Assembly: GCA_964030785.1 (NCBI GenBank)
Contig: OZ034966.1
Coordinates: 6,424,652-6,488,651 of the forward strand
Source of the DNA: Siderastrea siderea
Taxonomy: Eukaryota; Cnidaria; Anthozoa; Scleractinia; Rhizangiidae
Direction of reading: 5' to 3'
DNA: 64,000 bases
Position numbers and translations under genes: made by a program. Under the pieces are notes generated by a model, which was not told the origin of the DNA, did not search any database, and worked only from the letters and a program-made list of their open reading frames with translations. Positions 38,715-50,433 of the stretch are shown here, one piece after another. The first letter of the stretch is position 1. Each line of letters begins with the position of its first letter.

Positions 38715-40877
38715 TTAGTATAAATCACGATTAATATACCAGGAAAGTGAAAAGTTTTACTTAATTGCATTGTTATTTTGAAGTATAAGACTGCGCCTGC
38801 CACTCACCTTTTCGCTACTCACTATCTATCACGGAATAGATAGCGAGTAGGATAGCCAATCAGATTGTAGCATTTATGATAGAACGCTATTAGATTTATA
38901 CTAATACTCTTGAGAAAAAACTTAAGTCTTTTATAATTATGTAAAAACAACTAGCATTGTAACATGTGGCTATCAATTTGATAATGTAAACTTATTCCTG
39001 CTTTTTCTGTACTCTTAAATCAGGGAGGCTTAGTAATTCTTGAGCCACACGGCTTCGTCAAAGCCTCCTTGCCACTATAATAATGTAATTATTTTTCTTT
39101 CCTTTTGTACTTCACATAGATGTGGCAAATAAATAAATAAAAATAAACAAATAAAACAAATTAATAAGCCCTGGTTTATTATGAATGATATTCTTCTGCC
39201 CAATCAAAGTTACTGTAAAATGTATGGAAAGGAAAATTCTGATACAATGATACCTGGTTACAAAAAAATCCCCATTATTATAAACACAATGCAGAAAAGC
39301 AAACTCAAAATCCACCCTGATATGATGAATAAACGTCATCACGTGACTCACACAAAATGCATATCAGATCAACAGAGATGAATACAGACGCTACATCATG
39401 AATGTTTTTAACTGTTTAAATATGGATGGCAATTACATGATTAGACCCAACTGGTGAATGGTGCAATGTAACGAACCTCTGTTATATAAAAATGAACACA
39501 TTTTCCCAGTCTCCTGGGACTTCAATAAAATCAGAATTCCACTGTATAGGGTGCCTTGCGGTAAGTAAGGTGATAAACCACAAGTTCTGTGTACGGCAAG
39601 AATCAGTAACATCGAAAGTGTCGTGTATGGTGATAAGCAGAAAGATGGTACAGAATTTTTCGTTTCTTTTCTCAGACAAAAGACTACAAAAAAAAGAAAC
39701 CAACAGAGCAAGGATTAATACATTTATCCATATGAGAAGGGAACTGAGATGAGAGCCATCTTGAGTTCAGCTCAGCTGAAGGTAGGTCAAGTTGCACATG
39801 AGCCAAGAAGGCCCACACGGCCGGAGCTTATCCCCTGTTTTTGTAGTAAGAATCAACTGAGGGTATTGCTACTCCCCCCTGGATGGGATGCTAGTCCATC
39901 ACAGGGTTACCCCCCCCCCCCAGCAGTATGTCACTGGTACCCATTTTATACACCTGGGTGGAGAAAGACAATGTGGGGTAAAGTTTCTTGTCCTAAGGAA
40001 ACAACATGATGGTAAGGACTTGATATACAAACACAGTTTACACAACAAACATTAACACAACAGACTTACAGCCAGACCTCTTTAGCTCATAATTCCACAT
40101 AACACAAGCACACGTGTAAGCATAACCACAAGTAGAATCATTAACATTCATTTTTGTTTATTTGTTGTTACACTTGTGATCACATGAGACAAATGCTAGT
40201 GTGAGCATAAGGATGAAGTATATCATAAATATTTTGTCCATTGTGTCAGACTTGAAATCAAATGGGACAAGCACAAGCTCAATAATTTATGCATGTTTGA
40301 TCACACAAGACAAGCAGAAGTGCAAACAGCACACATTTAACCACAAACATTGTGTCCTTTGCATTTACACTTCTGATCACATGAGATGTGAAAAAATTTG
40401 CTTTTATTTACCTGACACAAACCCATTGTCCTTACCATTACACATTATATTATTTTTGTTAACTGCTCTGTAACACCACAACATATCATTATTTAATAAA
40501 ACTCACTTGATCTCAGAAAGAGAACAAAATGTATAAGACACCAATTTTTATTGCTGAGTTGAGCCTGCTTTTCACTAGTGTGGCAAATGCAAGTACAAGC
40601 ACAAGACACAGATACAATACAAGCTTCCAGAAAATTTAGCCACAAGCACTGAAGGATAATATCATCTGGATCCTTGTCTTTGCACTTGCAAGCAGTGTTT
40701 GCAAGAACTCGTATGATTACAGTTAGGTTTATAAGTCTTTGGGTTTGTGTCCCTAGTGATAAACAGTGTGTGATAAACACTCAGGTCTTTTGCTACCTAT
40801 TAAAAACCATCAAACCATTTAATGTGACATTATATTATGGAAGCAGCTGTAGGCACAATACATGTCTGGTTAAGTTA
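38715..40877. other. intergenic, no supported gene
   Basis: It contains a small palindrome CTATCTATCACGGAATAGATAG (38821-38845), an AAATAAAT-rich stretch near 39125-39160, a poly-C (39911-39920) and diffuse low-complexity DNA. Frames present are short and without motifs. Confidence 0.5.
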
Positions 40878-41774
40878 TCATACAACTTTTGATTTCTTTT
40901 CTTTAGGTTCATAATTATCACCCTCATAACTACCATCACTACTCCCCTCTTCCTCGTCATCATGGTCATCATCATTATTACCTTCACTAGCAATATCCTC
41001 TTCATTCTCAGCCTCCAATTTGGTAAGCACTTTCCCTGAAATGACAGACCTTTCTGTGCCTTTTCTGGCCTCAGCACGAAACAGGACAGCTCTACAGTTC
41101 TTGGTAACAGCCGCTTTAGATTGCTCCTCCTTAAAATTAAACAAAAGCCCGAGGTTGATGATATCATAAGGTCCACGAAAGTCAAGCTCATTTTCTGCGC
41201 CACTGGAAACAATAATATTCTTTCCTTTTGCGAAAACAACCAAGTCCAAAGCTGTGGAAATCAGATTTTTTCTTTGAGTTGGGTCCCTCAATGCGGGTGA
41301 GTATGTTATTTCGAAATGCACTCCTCGTTCGATGGCTGCATTTACTGTGGGAAACTTCAAGAAAAATGGAAGACGGTCTGTCATGTCAAGTGAAATGATG
41401 TCAATTTCTAGCGTCTTGCAAGCTTGCTGGAAAAGTTTCTCCGTAGCTGGTTGAACGGCTAAGATATCGAAAGATTGCACAACATCGCTGGACAATTGAT
41501 GAACCTGGCTTTGGTCGTCTAGCTGAACAGTCAACCGCGAATAAACCTTCAACTTCGGGTGGGTTTTCTTCAGGTCTTGTATCGCGGGAAAATCATCCCA
41601 ATTCAAGGGAGCAAGTTTGTCAGCAGTCTGGCCTTTTTTCTTCTCTTTTTTGAAGCGGTAGGTTTGGCAAATAGCAATAGTCTCAAAGCCAAGTTTGAGA
41701 GCTTTAGAGACAAGTTTTTCGGTCTCACGTGGGTTTTTCAGATGAACTACATTGAGATCTGCAAAAGCCGCCAT
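40878..41774 (-). CDS. RPP30: ribonuclease P/MRP protein subunit p30, intronless
   Basis: 298 aa. It starts MAAFADLNVVH, the usual RPP30 N-terminus (ADL.. strand 1 of the TIM-like barrel). It contains ISLDMTDRLPFFLKFPTV and FEITYSPALRDPTQRKNLIS (near 130-180), then SSGAENELDFRGPYDIINL (~205-225), all typical of the family. A family-atypical acidic tail (EGNNDDDHDDEEEGSSDGSYEG type) and a basic end follow. It acts in the nucleus/nucleolus in tRNA 5' and rRNA processing. The whole reading frame is one exon, while many animal orthologues are multi-exonic; the gene may be a retrocopy or the lineage lost introns. No poly-A trace was clear. Confidence 0.9.
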   Translation of the reverse strand: MAAFADLNVVHLKNPRETEKLVSKALKLGFETIAICQTYRFKKEKKKGQTADKLAPLNWDDFPAIQDLKKTHPKLKVYSRLTVQLDDQSQVHQLSSDVVQSFDILAVQPATEKLFQQACKTLEIDIISLDMTDRLPFFLKFPTVNAAIERGVHFEITYSPALRDPTQRKNLISTALDLVVFAKGKNIIVSSGAENELDFRGPYDIINLGLLFNFKEEQSKAAVTKNCRAVLFRAEARKGTERSVISGKVLTKLEAENEEDIASEGNNDDDHDDEEEGSSDGSYEGDNYEPKEKKSKVV

Positions 41775-42683
41775 CTTGGAAATTGGTGCTGAAGACTGCT
41801 GACCAGTTTGTGACCGTCAAGCATATAATCGTTCCCAGGTCTTTCCGGGTCTTTTCATAAAGATCAAGAGCACAAAATTCCAATCGTCCAAAAGAGGCCC
41901 CATTAGGTGTGGAGCGGTGGGGGAGGGGGGGGAGGTCTGGGTATCCCGTATCCCTTTTAACTTTTTCTTGAAATATCCCATGTATCCCTATATTTTTCCT
42001 CAAATATCCCGTATCCTCATAACCCCCCATGGGACCTCTCCAAACATAGACCTACAAAAAAAACATTGGCTCAGCAGAGCCATAAAGTCATAACCCATTG
42101 TACAAAGTTTTCACAAATGAAGGGAATCATAAAAAGCACGCGGTTACGTGGACTCTAGCATGCAAGAATTCCTAGGCCCGCCGCTAAAGTATTCACAGAA
42201 AGCGAGAAGTATCTTGCTTTTTGGTCTATTTACGTCTAATTTTTTTAAAGCGGGAAAAGCTCGCAAGGCGCTACACATCGAAAAAATTAGGCCTGTAACA
42301 GGGAAAGGTTCCCCCAAATATTTTCAGGAACGGAAGCTGCTGTTTTAAGTCTCACACTGTTGAACATAATAAGAGTCAATGCTCTGTGGTTCTTATTTAC
42401 AACTTGGAATTGAGACACGATAAACGAAACTGCGTTTTTTCTCTGCCAAAATTTCACTCTTTCAAACTAAAAAGCCAAATTTTACAACACGTCAGATTTC
42501 GAGGGTCAATGACTTGGTAACTATTCTTGCAGTCCATGTCTTGATAGGCTCCAGGGAGACTGTTGAGCGAAATTTCCACTCTGGAAAAGCTCTTACTTAT
42601 GATGCATGCCAGCAGCAAATGGTGTTAGCGAACGATCGTTTTTAGCCTTAGGGCGGATAAAGACGAATTTGCGCTCAACAAAT
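41775..42683. other. intergenic, promoter side of RPP30
   Basis: It includes a stretch of repeated 'atatcccgtatccc' at 41938-42020. No gene is supported. Confidence 0.5.
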
Positions 42684-42941
42684 GGAGCTTCCTAGACTGC
42701 GAGCAGTCTCTCTTTTGCTCTAAAAACCCTGCCGGAGGAGCGGCGAGAAAGCGAGTGCGATATTTGAGCCGCGAGCCGCGAGCCGCGAGTAGCGTGGGCG
42801 GGAGAGCTTCACTCTCCCGCCCACGCTACTCGCGGCTCGCGGATTCGCCGCTCGCCGCTCGAATATCGCGCTCGGGCTTTGCCGTTCGTCCAGCACGGAT
42901 TTTTGAGCAAAAGAGAGACTGCTCGCAGTCTAGGAGCTTCC
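42684..42941. mobile_element. 240-bp palindromic MITE with 9-bp target duplication
   Basis: 42693-42932 is nearly one continuous hairpin: TAGACTGCGAGCAGTCTCTC... pairs with ...GAGAGACTGCTCGCAGTCTA, and the GC-rich centre is GTAGCGTGGGCGGGAGAG/CTCTCCCGCCCACGCTAC. It is flanked by GGAGCTTCC on both sides. Mutator-like by duplication length. Confidence 0.8.
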
Positions 42942-43946
42942 AGACTTAACCACCCTAGCTTTTGATTTCGCATGTTTACAAAGATAAAACAGATGCACTG
43001 AGCCTGTAGGATGTTGCAAATGACTTCGTTACATGGGGAAAAAGAAAACCGAAAGCGGCAAATGTTTGGACATTTACCATGAATGATGTCCCAGACAAGG
43101 CGACTCTTCTCTCCAAGTCAACACAAACCACAAGTTAGAGAAAAGATCGAAAGGTTAGAAGGAAACGAGAAACCGAGGGGAGGGGGTGGTAGTTAAAGAG
43201 CACTACTTGCTCGCCCCTTCCCCCTCAGTCATTTGGATTTTGCTACGGGCCTGGAAAGTAAGGGGGCAAGGAAGAGGAACAAGACGGACTCCCCAATCCA
43301 TCCTCGCTCCTACCGTTTCATCTTCATAATCTATACATTTCTGCTTGCGCGTAGGATCTAACGAAACCAGGAACACCTTTACACAGTCTGGATACGTGAA
43401 CACGTGGTATCGACGCATCCGCTTCCATTATTTTTTGTGTCTTTTCAGCTAACAACAAAAACAGTTAACAGAACATGTACACTGAGTTTTCAGCCATCAT
43501 ATGCAGTAAAAATTATGCATGTTCCCCGCTGTTCAGTTCCTACTATAATATAAGTATGTTTCCAATTCCCGTCGACAAAAAATGTTTCTGATAATTACTG
43601 AGCAATTTTGTTCTGTGAACAAGTTGTGGTGTTTCGTCGTTTAGGTCCTTGATCACGCTACAGGCCAGTTTGGCTGAAAGTAATGAAAGCGGAATTCAGG
43701 CTGAAGAATATCGAGAGAGAACCATGTATTAATACTGAATATGAACGCCCGGGAAAATCCATCTTTGCAAACAGCAATAACTTTACTTGTTCTCAGTTTT
43801 ATTTACCCACCTTTTTGCATGCAAACTATCTATAGTCATCAATTTCGGATTTTCCCGAGTCGGTCGATTAGTTGTCAAAGATGAAATTGGCATTTTGTCA
43901 GGTCCGTATGACCAGCTTTAAAGGTATAAATTTCTTTCCAAAAACA
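42942..43946. other. intergenic, no supported gene
   Basis: Ordinary unique-looking sequence upstream of the chitin-binding protein gene. The minus-strand frame at 43203-43418 has no motif. Confidence 0.5.
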
Positions 43947-43954
43947 TATATAAG
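43947..43954 (+). promoter_or_regulatory. TATA box of the chitin-binding protein gene
   Basis: TATATAAG about 100 bases before the ATG at 44053, at a natural distance for a short 5' UTR of ~70 bases. Confidence 0.5.
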
Positions 43955-44052
43955 AGTGTCACAATACGCCGGCTAACACTGAAAGAAGACATATTCACTA
44001 GTAGCATCACCACAAACTCAGTGATCAGAATTTGAATTTAAGCAAAAGAAAC

Positions 44053-46301
44053 ATGAACATTCAGCTGTTTTTAGCCAACGTCTTACTTCTGTTTTGTTCA
44101 GGTAAAGTAAATGTGAGTTTTTCTTCAGAATTCTAATATTCCTTACCGCTCATTATGTCAGTACTCTTTTTCAGAATTGTTTGAAGTTGAAATCAAGGCC
44201 AAAATTGAAGTTCATAACCACACATGAGTCACGCCCCAGACTCTTGCCTTTACCAATTCAGTTTAAAGCTTCAGTTAAATGTTATGCTTCGTCTCCTTAA
44301 TTTTGAAATTTTAAATGTTAAAGGTTAAAATCAAATCAAGGACCCTTAGTTGGAAATTTTTTTCACACCCGTGAAGCACAAAATTAGAAGTCCTTGCTGA
44401 AGTGTTAAAAGGATTGAAAAAGATCGTTTTGTTTTATGGACCAGTCATTGAAATGGAATTATATTATGCGCTTTATTTAAAATACTAAGGAGAGTTCTCG
44501 GATATAAAGGGGTGGGGAGGCGCGAATGTCGTTGAACGTACGCTATTTTGGTGTATTTTGGGTGGCAAGCTTCGGACAGAACTTTTTTGGGGCTTGATGG
44601 AAGACTAACGTACAGTTGACGATTTCGAGGAACTAATTCCATCGATTAGATTTTCAAGTTTGAATGATTACTTTTGGCTTTATGTTTGCAACAGGTGACA
44701 AGATGAATAAACAAAGTCGAAAATACGTATAATACGGAGTTCACATGTTAAAATATCAACATTTTTGTGGGTCTTTTAATAGTCATAGTGTCTTTTTAAG
44801 AGGTTGGAGGGTTCTAAGTTTTGAACCATGGATATTTTTGCCTTTCGTTACTTTACTAGCCTTGCATTTTAAATAGTATGTCCATCCTTTCAGTGCCGGG
44901 CGAGGTAGCATTTCGTTTTTGACAACGAAGGACATTGCCTCGACTAGTCCCGTGTATTCTGCACTTACTACTGACTCTAGGACTACAGCTCTAAGTTATC
45001 ATTGAAAATTTTTATTTCATTGATTTTGTTTTGTTTTGTTCGGGTGTTTTTTTTTTGTTTGTTTTTTTTGTCTCACCGACGCTATAATTATCACTTTACA
45101 GGTGCATTGTCTAGGGGGCTGGAGAAGAGAGATTCAGGTGGGTAAAATTTTGTGTGGTAGAGAATAGTTACGGTCACAAAGCTACCACGAAACATCAGTC
45201 AAAGAAAAACATGGGTAAAAACATTTCCTTAAATTAAGGCAGTGTTAGTACTTAAAGCTTTATCAAATAGTACAGGAACACTTACTTGCACATTTTCGAG
45301 GACATTTTTTGTAATGTACAATGAACTGTGATTGGTTCGTGATCGTGGGATTCGACGGAAACTTTGAAAGGAACCCTTCATTCACAGGTCGAACGTATCA
45401 ACCCAAAGCAGTGAGGATTCCAAACATTCCCCGCGAACAGGCGAGACAACAGTTCAGCAGCTAGGCTATGGCATCCCATGTCTTTTTGTCCTTTGCTAGG
45501 GTGTTGACAAGGATGTTGACGAATGTCTTGATGTGCTACGCCCGCATGCATGCACGATGCAGGTCATGGCTCACAAAACCATACGCTTTTGGAACTAACG
45601 ACCTGACCTTCTGCATTTACCGCAATACCGGTAGAACAAGTTGACACTGATCTAAACATCGTTATCTAAATAATTCCCTTGTTTCTGTTCAGTGCATACC
45701 CCATATTCCATTCGTATGGAGAGGGGTGGAGAGGGGAAACAAAATAAGGGTCGATTTAGACGGTACATCTTTGCTGTATGCGACATGATGACGAATAGCC
45801 TACGACGCTAGTTGTTTCGTGTAAATCAAACCTCCAACTTGGTCAGGTTTTCACACACGATACAAAAACTACCGAAGGCTTTGAAACATGTTTTAAAACC
45901 TTACAGCAATCGAAGTCAGCGGAAAAGACAAATGATGTAAGTTGTGAACGATTTTTTAACACACACGAGCAGCGCGCGCTACAAAAGTATCGTAAGCAAA
46001 GCCGCACCGTCTAATCGGCCCTAGTAATTCACTTGACGCTACAGAAGCCGGTGGTGAGCGCGGAAGGTACCGGGCAAACAACGATGATTTTTACTCTCTT
46101 TTAGATTTATGCCGAGGCAATAAACCAGGACTCCACACTGACCCTGATAACTGCTATGGTTTCATCCAGTGTGATATGGCGGGTAATACACACCACATGG
46201 ATTGTCCAGCGGGGCTAAAGTTCAACCCATCCCTTCTAGTCTGTGATTGGCCACACAACGTTGACTGCGAGGATGGCAGTGGGGAACCGGCTGGGTACTA
46301 G
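44053..46301 (+). CDS. secreted chitin-binding (CBM14/peritrophin-A) protein, three exons
   Basis: Exons 44053-44101, 45102-45137 and 46105-46301 join in frame (all phase 1) to 93 aa. Exon 1 is a signal peptide ([16 protein letters not shown]). The 36-nt exon 2 encodes a short linker with a basic site (GLEKRDS) that may be a propeptide cleavage site. Exon 3 is one complete peritrophin-A domain: [45 protein letters not shown], with the six cysteines and aromatic residues of the CBM14 fold. Such proteins bind chitin in mucus, gut lining or skeletal organic matrix and are found in cnidarians. A TATA box precedes the gene. Confidence 0.85.
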
Positions 46302-47752
46302 CAATCACACGCCTGTTAACGTTTACAATAGTAAAATGTTTGTCGTCACGATCATTTGAAACCTGTCATCAGGAAGATTCATTAAAATATGATAAAAGGC
46401 CTCCATTAAATTAATATCACCTTTTGATAAATTTCAATTAGCGGACCATAAGGCGACCCCACTCTCGTGACATCAACCGACTCTGAACCCTAAAGTCAAA
46501 ATATCTGTAGGAGATCGGGTACGAGCCCTTCTCTTACATGCACGTTTCACATCAATGTCAATCAGAAAATCTTCTCTTTGATATACAGCCAAGAAAGAAG
46601 CCGGAAGGGTCTGGAAACGTTACCAGATGGATTAAATATTGAATCAAACAAGGAGGTAAAATTCAAAAGAAACCGTAATGCTGCGTCGCTGGGAATTCAC
46701 ACAAAAATTGTTTCTACCAATAGCGTAGCTCCACCATTCGCCATATAAACCAAGCGCAACCCACAATTCCCTGATACGCTCCGGACGAAGGGCTACCGCT
46801 CGAAACGTCAGCTTTCAATTTCTCTACGGTGGCCAATTCACCTTATTAACTCAGTTTGAAAATTGAAAGTCGTACTCTTGCCTCGACCTTACTTACCGCA
46901 CTTCAAGTGTTGGCCCTGTCTTATACACTTTCCAATCACCATTTGAAAAGACAAAATACATAGTCCTCGGTATTGTGGACCTCGCCTGCTCGACGCACGT
47001 TAAGAAAAACCTCTGGGACTAGGGTATGAATAAAAAACCCTACGCACAGAAAAATGCGGAAAAGTTTGTTCAGCAGACTGTTGTAGACCTGTCTGTTCAT
47101 TTTGATCAACCAAGGGTTTAAATACTTTTGTTTGACTGGGTGTCTGCCGTCTAATCAAAAAGACTGAAGGGGCCTCTGCCTGAATATTCTGATATCCCAT
47201 CTTAGCATATACCTGAAACCAGTGGATAACTAGGGTTTTAACCGCGCTCTGATTGTCTACTCAAATAATAACAATTTGATACTAATTTAGTACTTCTAGA
47301 GCCCTATTTACAAAAATAGATCAATAGGGCTTTACAATCCGCAATAGTATCTAGTATCTGTAAATATTAAAATAGTAAAAAGTAATATTGATATTGATAA
47401 ACTCGGGATAGTATCTGGTATTCAGCTCCACTTAGGTAAATAATTGTTAGTTATTTCTCAGTTGATTTGTAGGCGCACACGAACGTATAGACTTTCTCAA
47501 AGTCCGTTTCCGGTTTTTGCCGTTTAAGTGGTTTCCTCGCGCCTTCGGCGCCCTCTCGCAGACGACTTGTGGGCAAGTCTAACGAACGTAGAAAAACAAA
47601 ACTTGCGATCAGACTTTAGCAGCATTATTATTTTCTCTCACTTGGGCTTCATTGCATTTCCATTACCTTACCCTTTCACTTTTTCTTTCCCTTTTTTTTT
47701 TCTTGCTATGACAAGGCGCTAAAAAATCGGGCAAGCGTGAAAGGGACCATCT
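46302..47752. other. intergenic, no supported gene
   Basis: It includes the short motif 'cgaagggctaccgctcgaaacgtcagctttc' (46794-46820), typical of a coral retroelement tail in style, and AT-rich DNA with TAGTATCT-like repeats (47340-47420). Confidence 0.45.
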
Positions 47753-48084
47753 CTCACTTGATAGCCTGCGTAGCAAGCGTTCCCGTGGGGCCTTCCGCGA
47801 TTTCCTTTTTTGTTTCAAATTTTTAGGCGGGTGTCAGTAAAACGCGGGGTCGGGGTCGGGGTCGGGGTCCATTGTTCTTTTGTTTCGTTTTCGGTTTTAT
47901 GTTTTGGTTAGGGCAAGACAACAGAAAACGAAACAAAAGAACAATGGACCCCGACCCCGACCCCGCGTTTTACTGACACCCTTTTTAGGCTCAACCCAAT
48001 ATTCGCGCGGCCAAAAAGCGAAAAATGCTTCGAAAGGGCGAAAAAAGCCTAAGGAAACGCTTGCTACGCAGGCTACTCACTTGA
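47753..48084. mobile_element. 314-bp MITE with nested G-quadruplex foldback and 9-bp target duplication
   Basis: 47762-48075 starts TAGCCTGCGTAGCAAGCG and ends CGCTTGCTACGCAGGCTA; CTCACTTGA flanks both sides (47753-47761, 48076-48084). Nested inside, 47831-47982 is a second foldback, GTGTCAGTAAAACGCGGGGT.../...ACCCCGCGTTTTACTGACAC, holding four GGGG runs (GGGGTCGGGGTCGGGGTCGG) in one arm and the C-rich complement in the other. Confidence 0.75.
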
Positions 48085-48137
48085 TCCTCTTCTGAATCGC
48101 TTTCGCAAGTCACAGATTATATTTGTTTAGAAGAGGA

Positions 48138-48355
48138 GAGTTTAGATCGCACTCACCTCTTACAGAAACCGTCTCGCAATCAATGATACCGGGAACCAAG
48201 CTCGTCGTTTGCTCTAGGTATTTTTCGATAAGGGCCTTGCTGGTTCGAGTTTAGATCGCACTCACCTCTTACAGAAACCGTCTCGCAATCAATGATACCG
48301 GGAACCAAGCTCGTCGTTTGCTCTGGGTATTTTTCGATAAGGGCCTTGCTGGTTC
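48138..48355. repeat. 109-bp tandem duplication
   Basis: 48138-48246 and 48247-48355 are nearly identical (a single difference, CTCTAGG versus CTCTGGG, seen). It lies next to the MITE above. No coding content is evident. Confidence 0.85.
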
Positions 48356-50318
48356 GCTGCTAGTCCTTGGCTTCCTTTCTGACGTCCCTCCACAGAAACC
48401 AAATTTCAATCGAACTTCCCACATTCCAATTTTCAAATTACCATGAATTCATTTTATTCAAAATTTGATGCATGGATGACTGAAAAGCCGTTTCCTTTTT
48501 TCATTCTTTCTTTATCTTTTTTATCACGCGAATAACACACTATGTGAACTACTCCCTGTTTCTTGTCTTTTGTTAAAAATATCATTAGTTGTGGAAATCA
48601 GTGCCATTGTTTGCTTATTCATGCGGTAATTATAATTTCTAAAATTTCTCGATTAACATATTTTAGAGAAGAAACTACAATAGCAGCTCAGTTGTGGCCG
48701 ACAAAAGAAACTCAAACATTTCAAAAGGGAATGAAGTTGCGTGACATTTAATCAATGTCACGCATGTCGACCTGTGCATCTGTTCAACGCAAACAGAAAT
48801 CATTGGAAGTTAATAATTACCTCTTGCTATGTCATTTGGCGGACTGTAAATATTTCGTAATCGGTCATCGCGGAGGGAAACTTCGCCAATGCGTGTTATA
48901 GTCCATAGTCCGCTGAGTTTGGGGGAGAAATTTGCACTTTAAACGCAAGTCAAGTAAGTTTCTTTTATAATCGTACTTGTTTGATCGAGGTCGCCTTTAA
49001 CGGGAAGGGTTACATGTAAAAGTTATCCAAGTGTAAAATGGCGATCGTTTAACGTGATCATAAACAATGTTCGTTGTTACTAGCAGGATGCTTGCGCCAC
49101 CAGAAACTTTATGTATTCGGACGTTAGGCCTTACATATTCATAGCACAGAGCAAGCTAGACGTTATGTACGAGTTTTCGGCGAAAATAGAGCGCCCACGT
49201 GCAGATTTTCTGAGTAACAAGTAACAGCCTTTGCTGGCCATGGAACGAACGATCACGAAATAACGCGTTTGATTTCTATCTGCGGTCGACAAATTTATAA
49301 ATGAACAACAGTAGTATCAATACTACTGTATTTGAATCTTCCTTGTGTTTTGTAAAGTGCATTACGCGCCATATTTATCATGTAGATTTCTCGCATTATT
49401 GCCCTGCCGGGCGGCGTGTGTTGCCTTAAGTATTCAATCAATTCAGTCAACCGGCGCAGGCGCTTATAAATATTTGAAATCGACTACCACAGTAAGGTTT
49501 AACTCGGTGAAAAAAGCAAGAAAACTGTGGCCTCTGTGTCTGTTTTACCTAGTGCATGAAAACGAATAAGATTTGCGACAGCTATTTGCATGACTCGAGT
49601 TCTTTAAATCTTTAGATTTAGGTAGATTGCAAGCATAATTGCAACATACATAAACACAACAGGGAGTCCTTGCAATGTGTTCGCGTTCCGGTGTAACATA
49701 AAATACATCATTCACTCAAGACCAGTCCAATAAATCCTTCAATTTGTTCCTTTCTGGGATGATTTGCCTTCTTGGAGAAACACACAGTAAAACGTACTAT
49801 TTGTAAATAGCAATGACGACTCCAAAGGATTTGCAAAACTACTTCCGGTCATGCGTTCACCAAACCGGAAGTGGTCTGGGAAGAGTAATCGTGTCACGTT
49901 CGGTAAGTTTCGGATTTGTTGGTTCAGCTCAAGCTATTGTGATTGTTTTTATCTATTAGCGCTATATCACAGTCATTTGTTCGACTTACAGTAATTGACG
50001 ATGTCATATGAGGGACCGACATAGCTTTGGCGAGATACGGGATGTGGCTTAAAATCAAGGTCGGGGGAGGGGGAGGTGCAGGATACGAGAAGTTTAAGGC
50101 GGGAAATGGGATGAAAATACAATGGTGGGATCGGGATCTGCTAAATAAACAATTACAGTGGAAACCCAAGATAATGAAACCCAGGTATAACGAACCACAT
50201 TCTTCACCCCAATATTATAGTAAAATGTGCGGGAAAGAACCCCTATATAACGAGACCCCCATTGTAATGAACCCACTCTGCCAGTGCCTTGGCACTTCGT
50301 TAATACTGCTTGGTTCCA
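48356..50318. other. intergenic, no supported gene
   Basis: Unique-looking AT-rich DNA. At 50180-50280 'tataacgaaccc'-type repeats begin, and recur at 50680-50720. Confidence 0.45.
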
Positions 50319-50433
50319 CTGTACTGTTAGCCTCCCACGCAGTCGTTTCTAGGCAACTCGTATTTCACTCCCCCCCACGGGGAGTGAAATACGAGTCGCC
50401 TAAAAACGACTGCGTGGGAGGCTACTGTACTGT
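50319..50433. mobile_element. 97-bp foldback MITE with 9-bp target duplication
   Basis: 50328-50424: TAGCCTCCCACGCAGTCGTT... pairs with ...AACGACTGCGTGGGAGGCTA around GTGAAATACGAG. CTGTACTGT flanks both sides. A relative with the same ends lies at 60816-60920. Confidence 0.8.
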
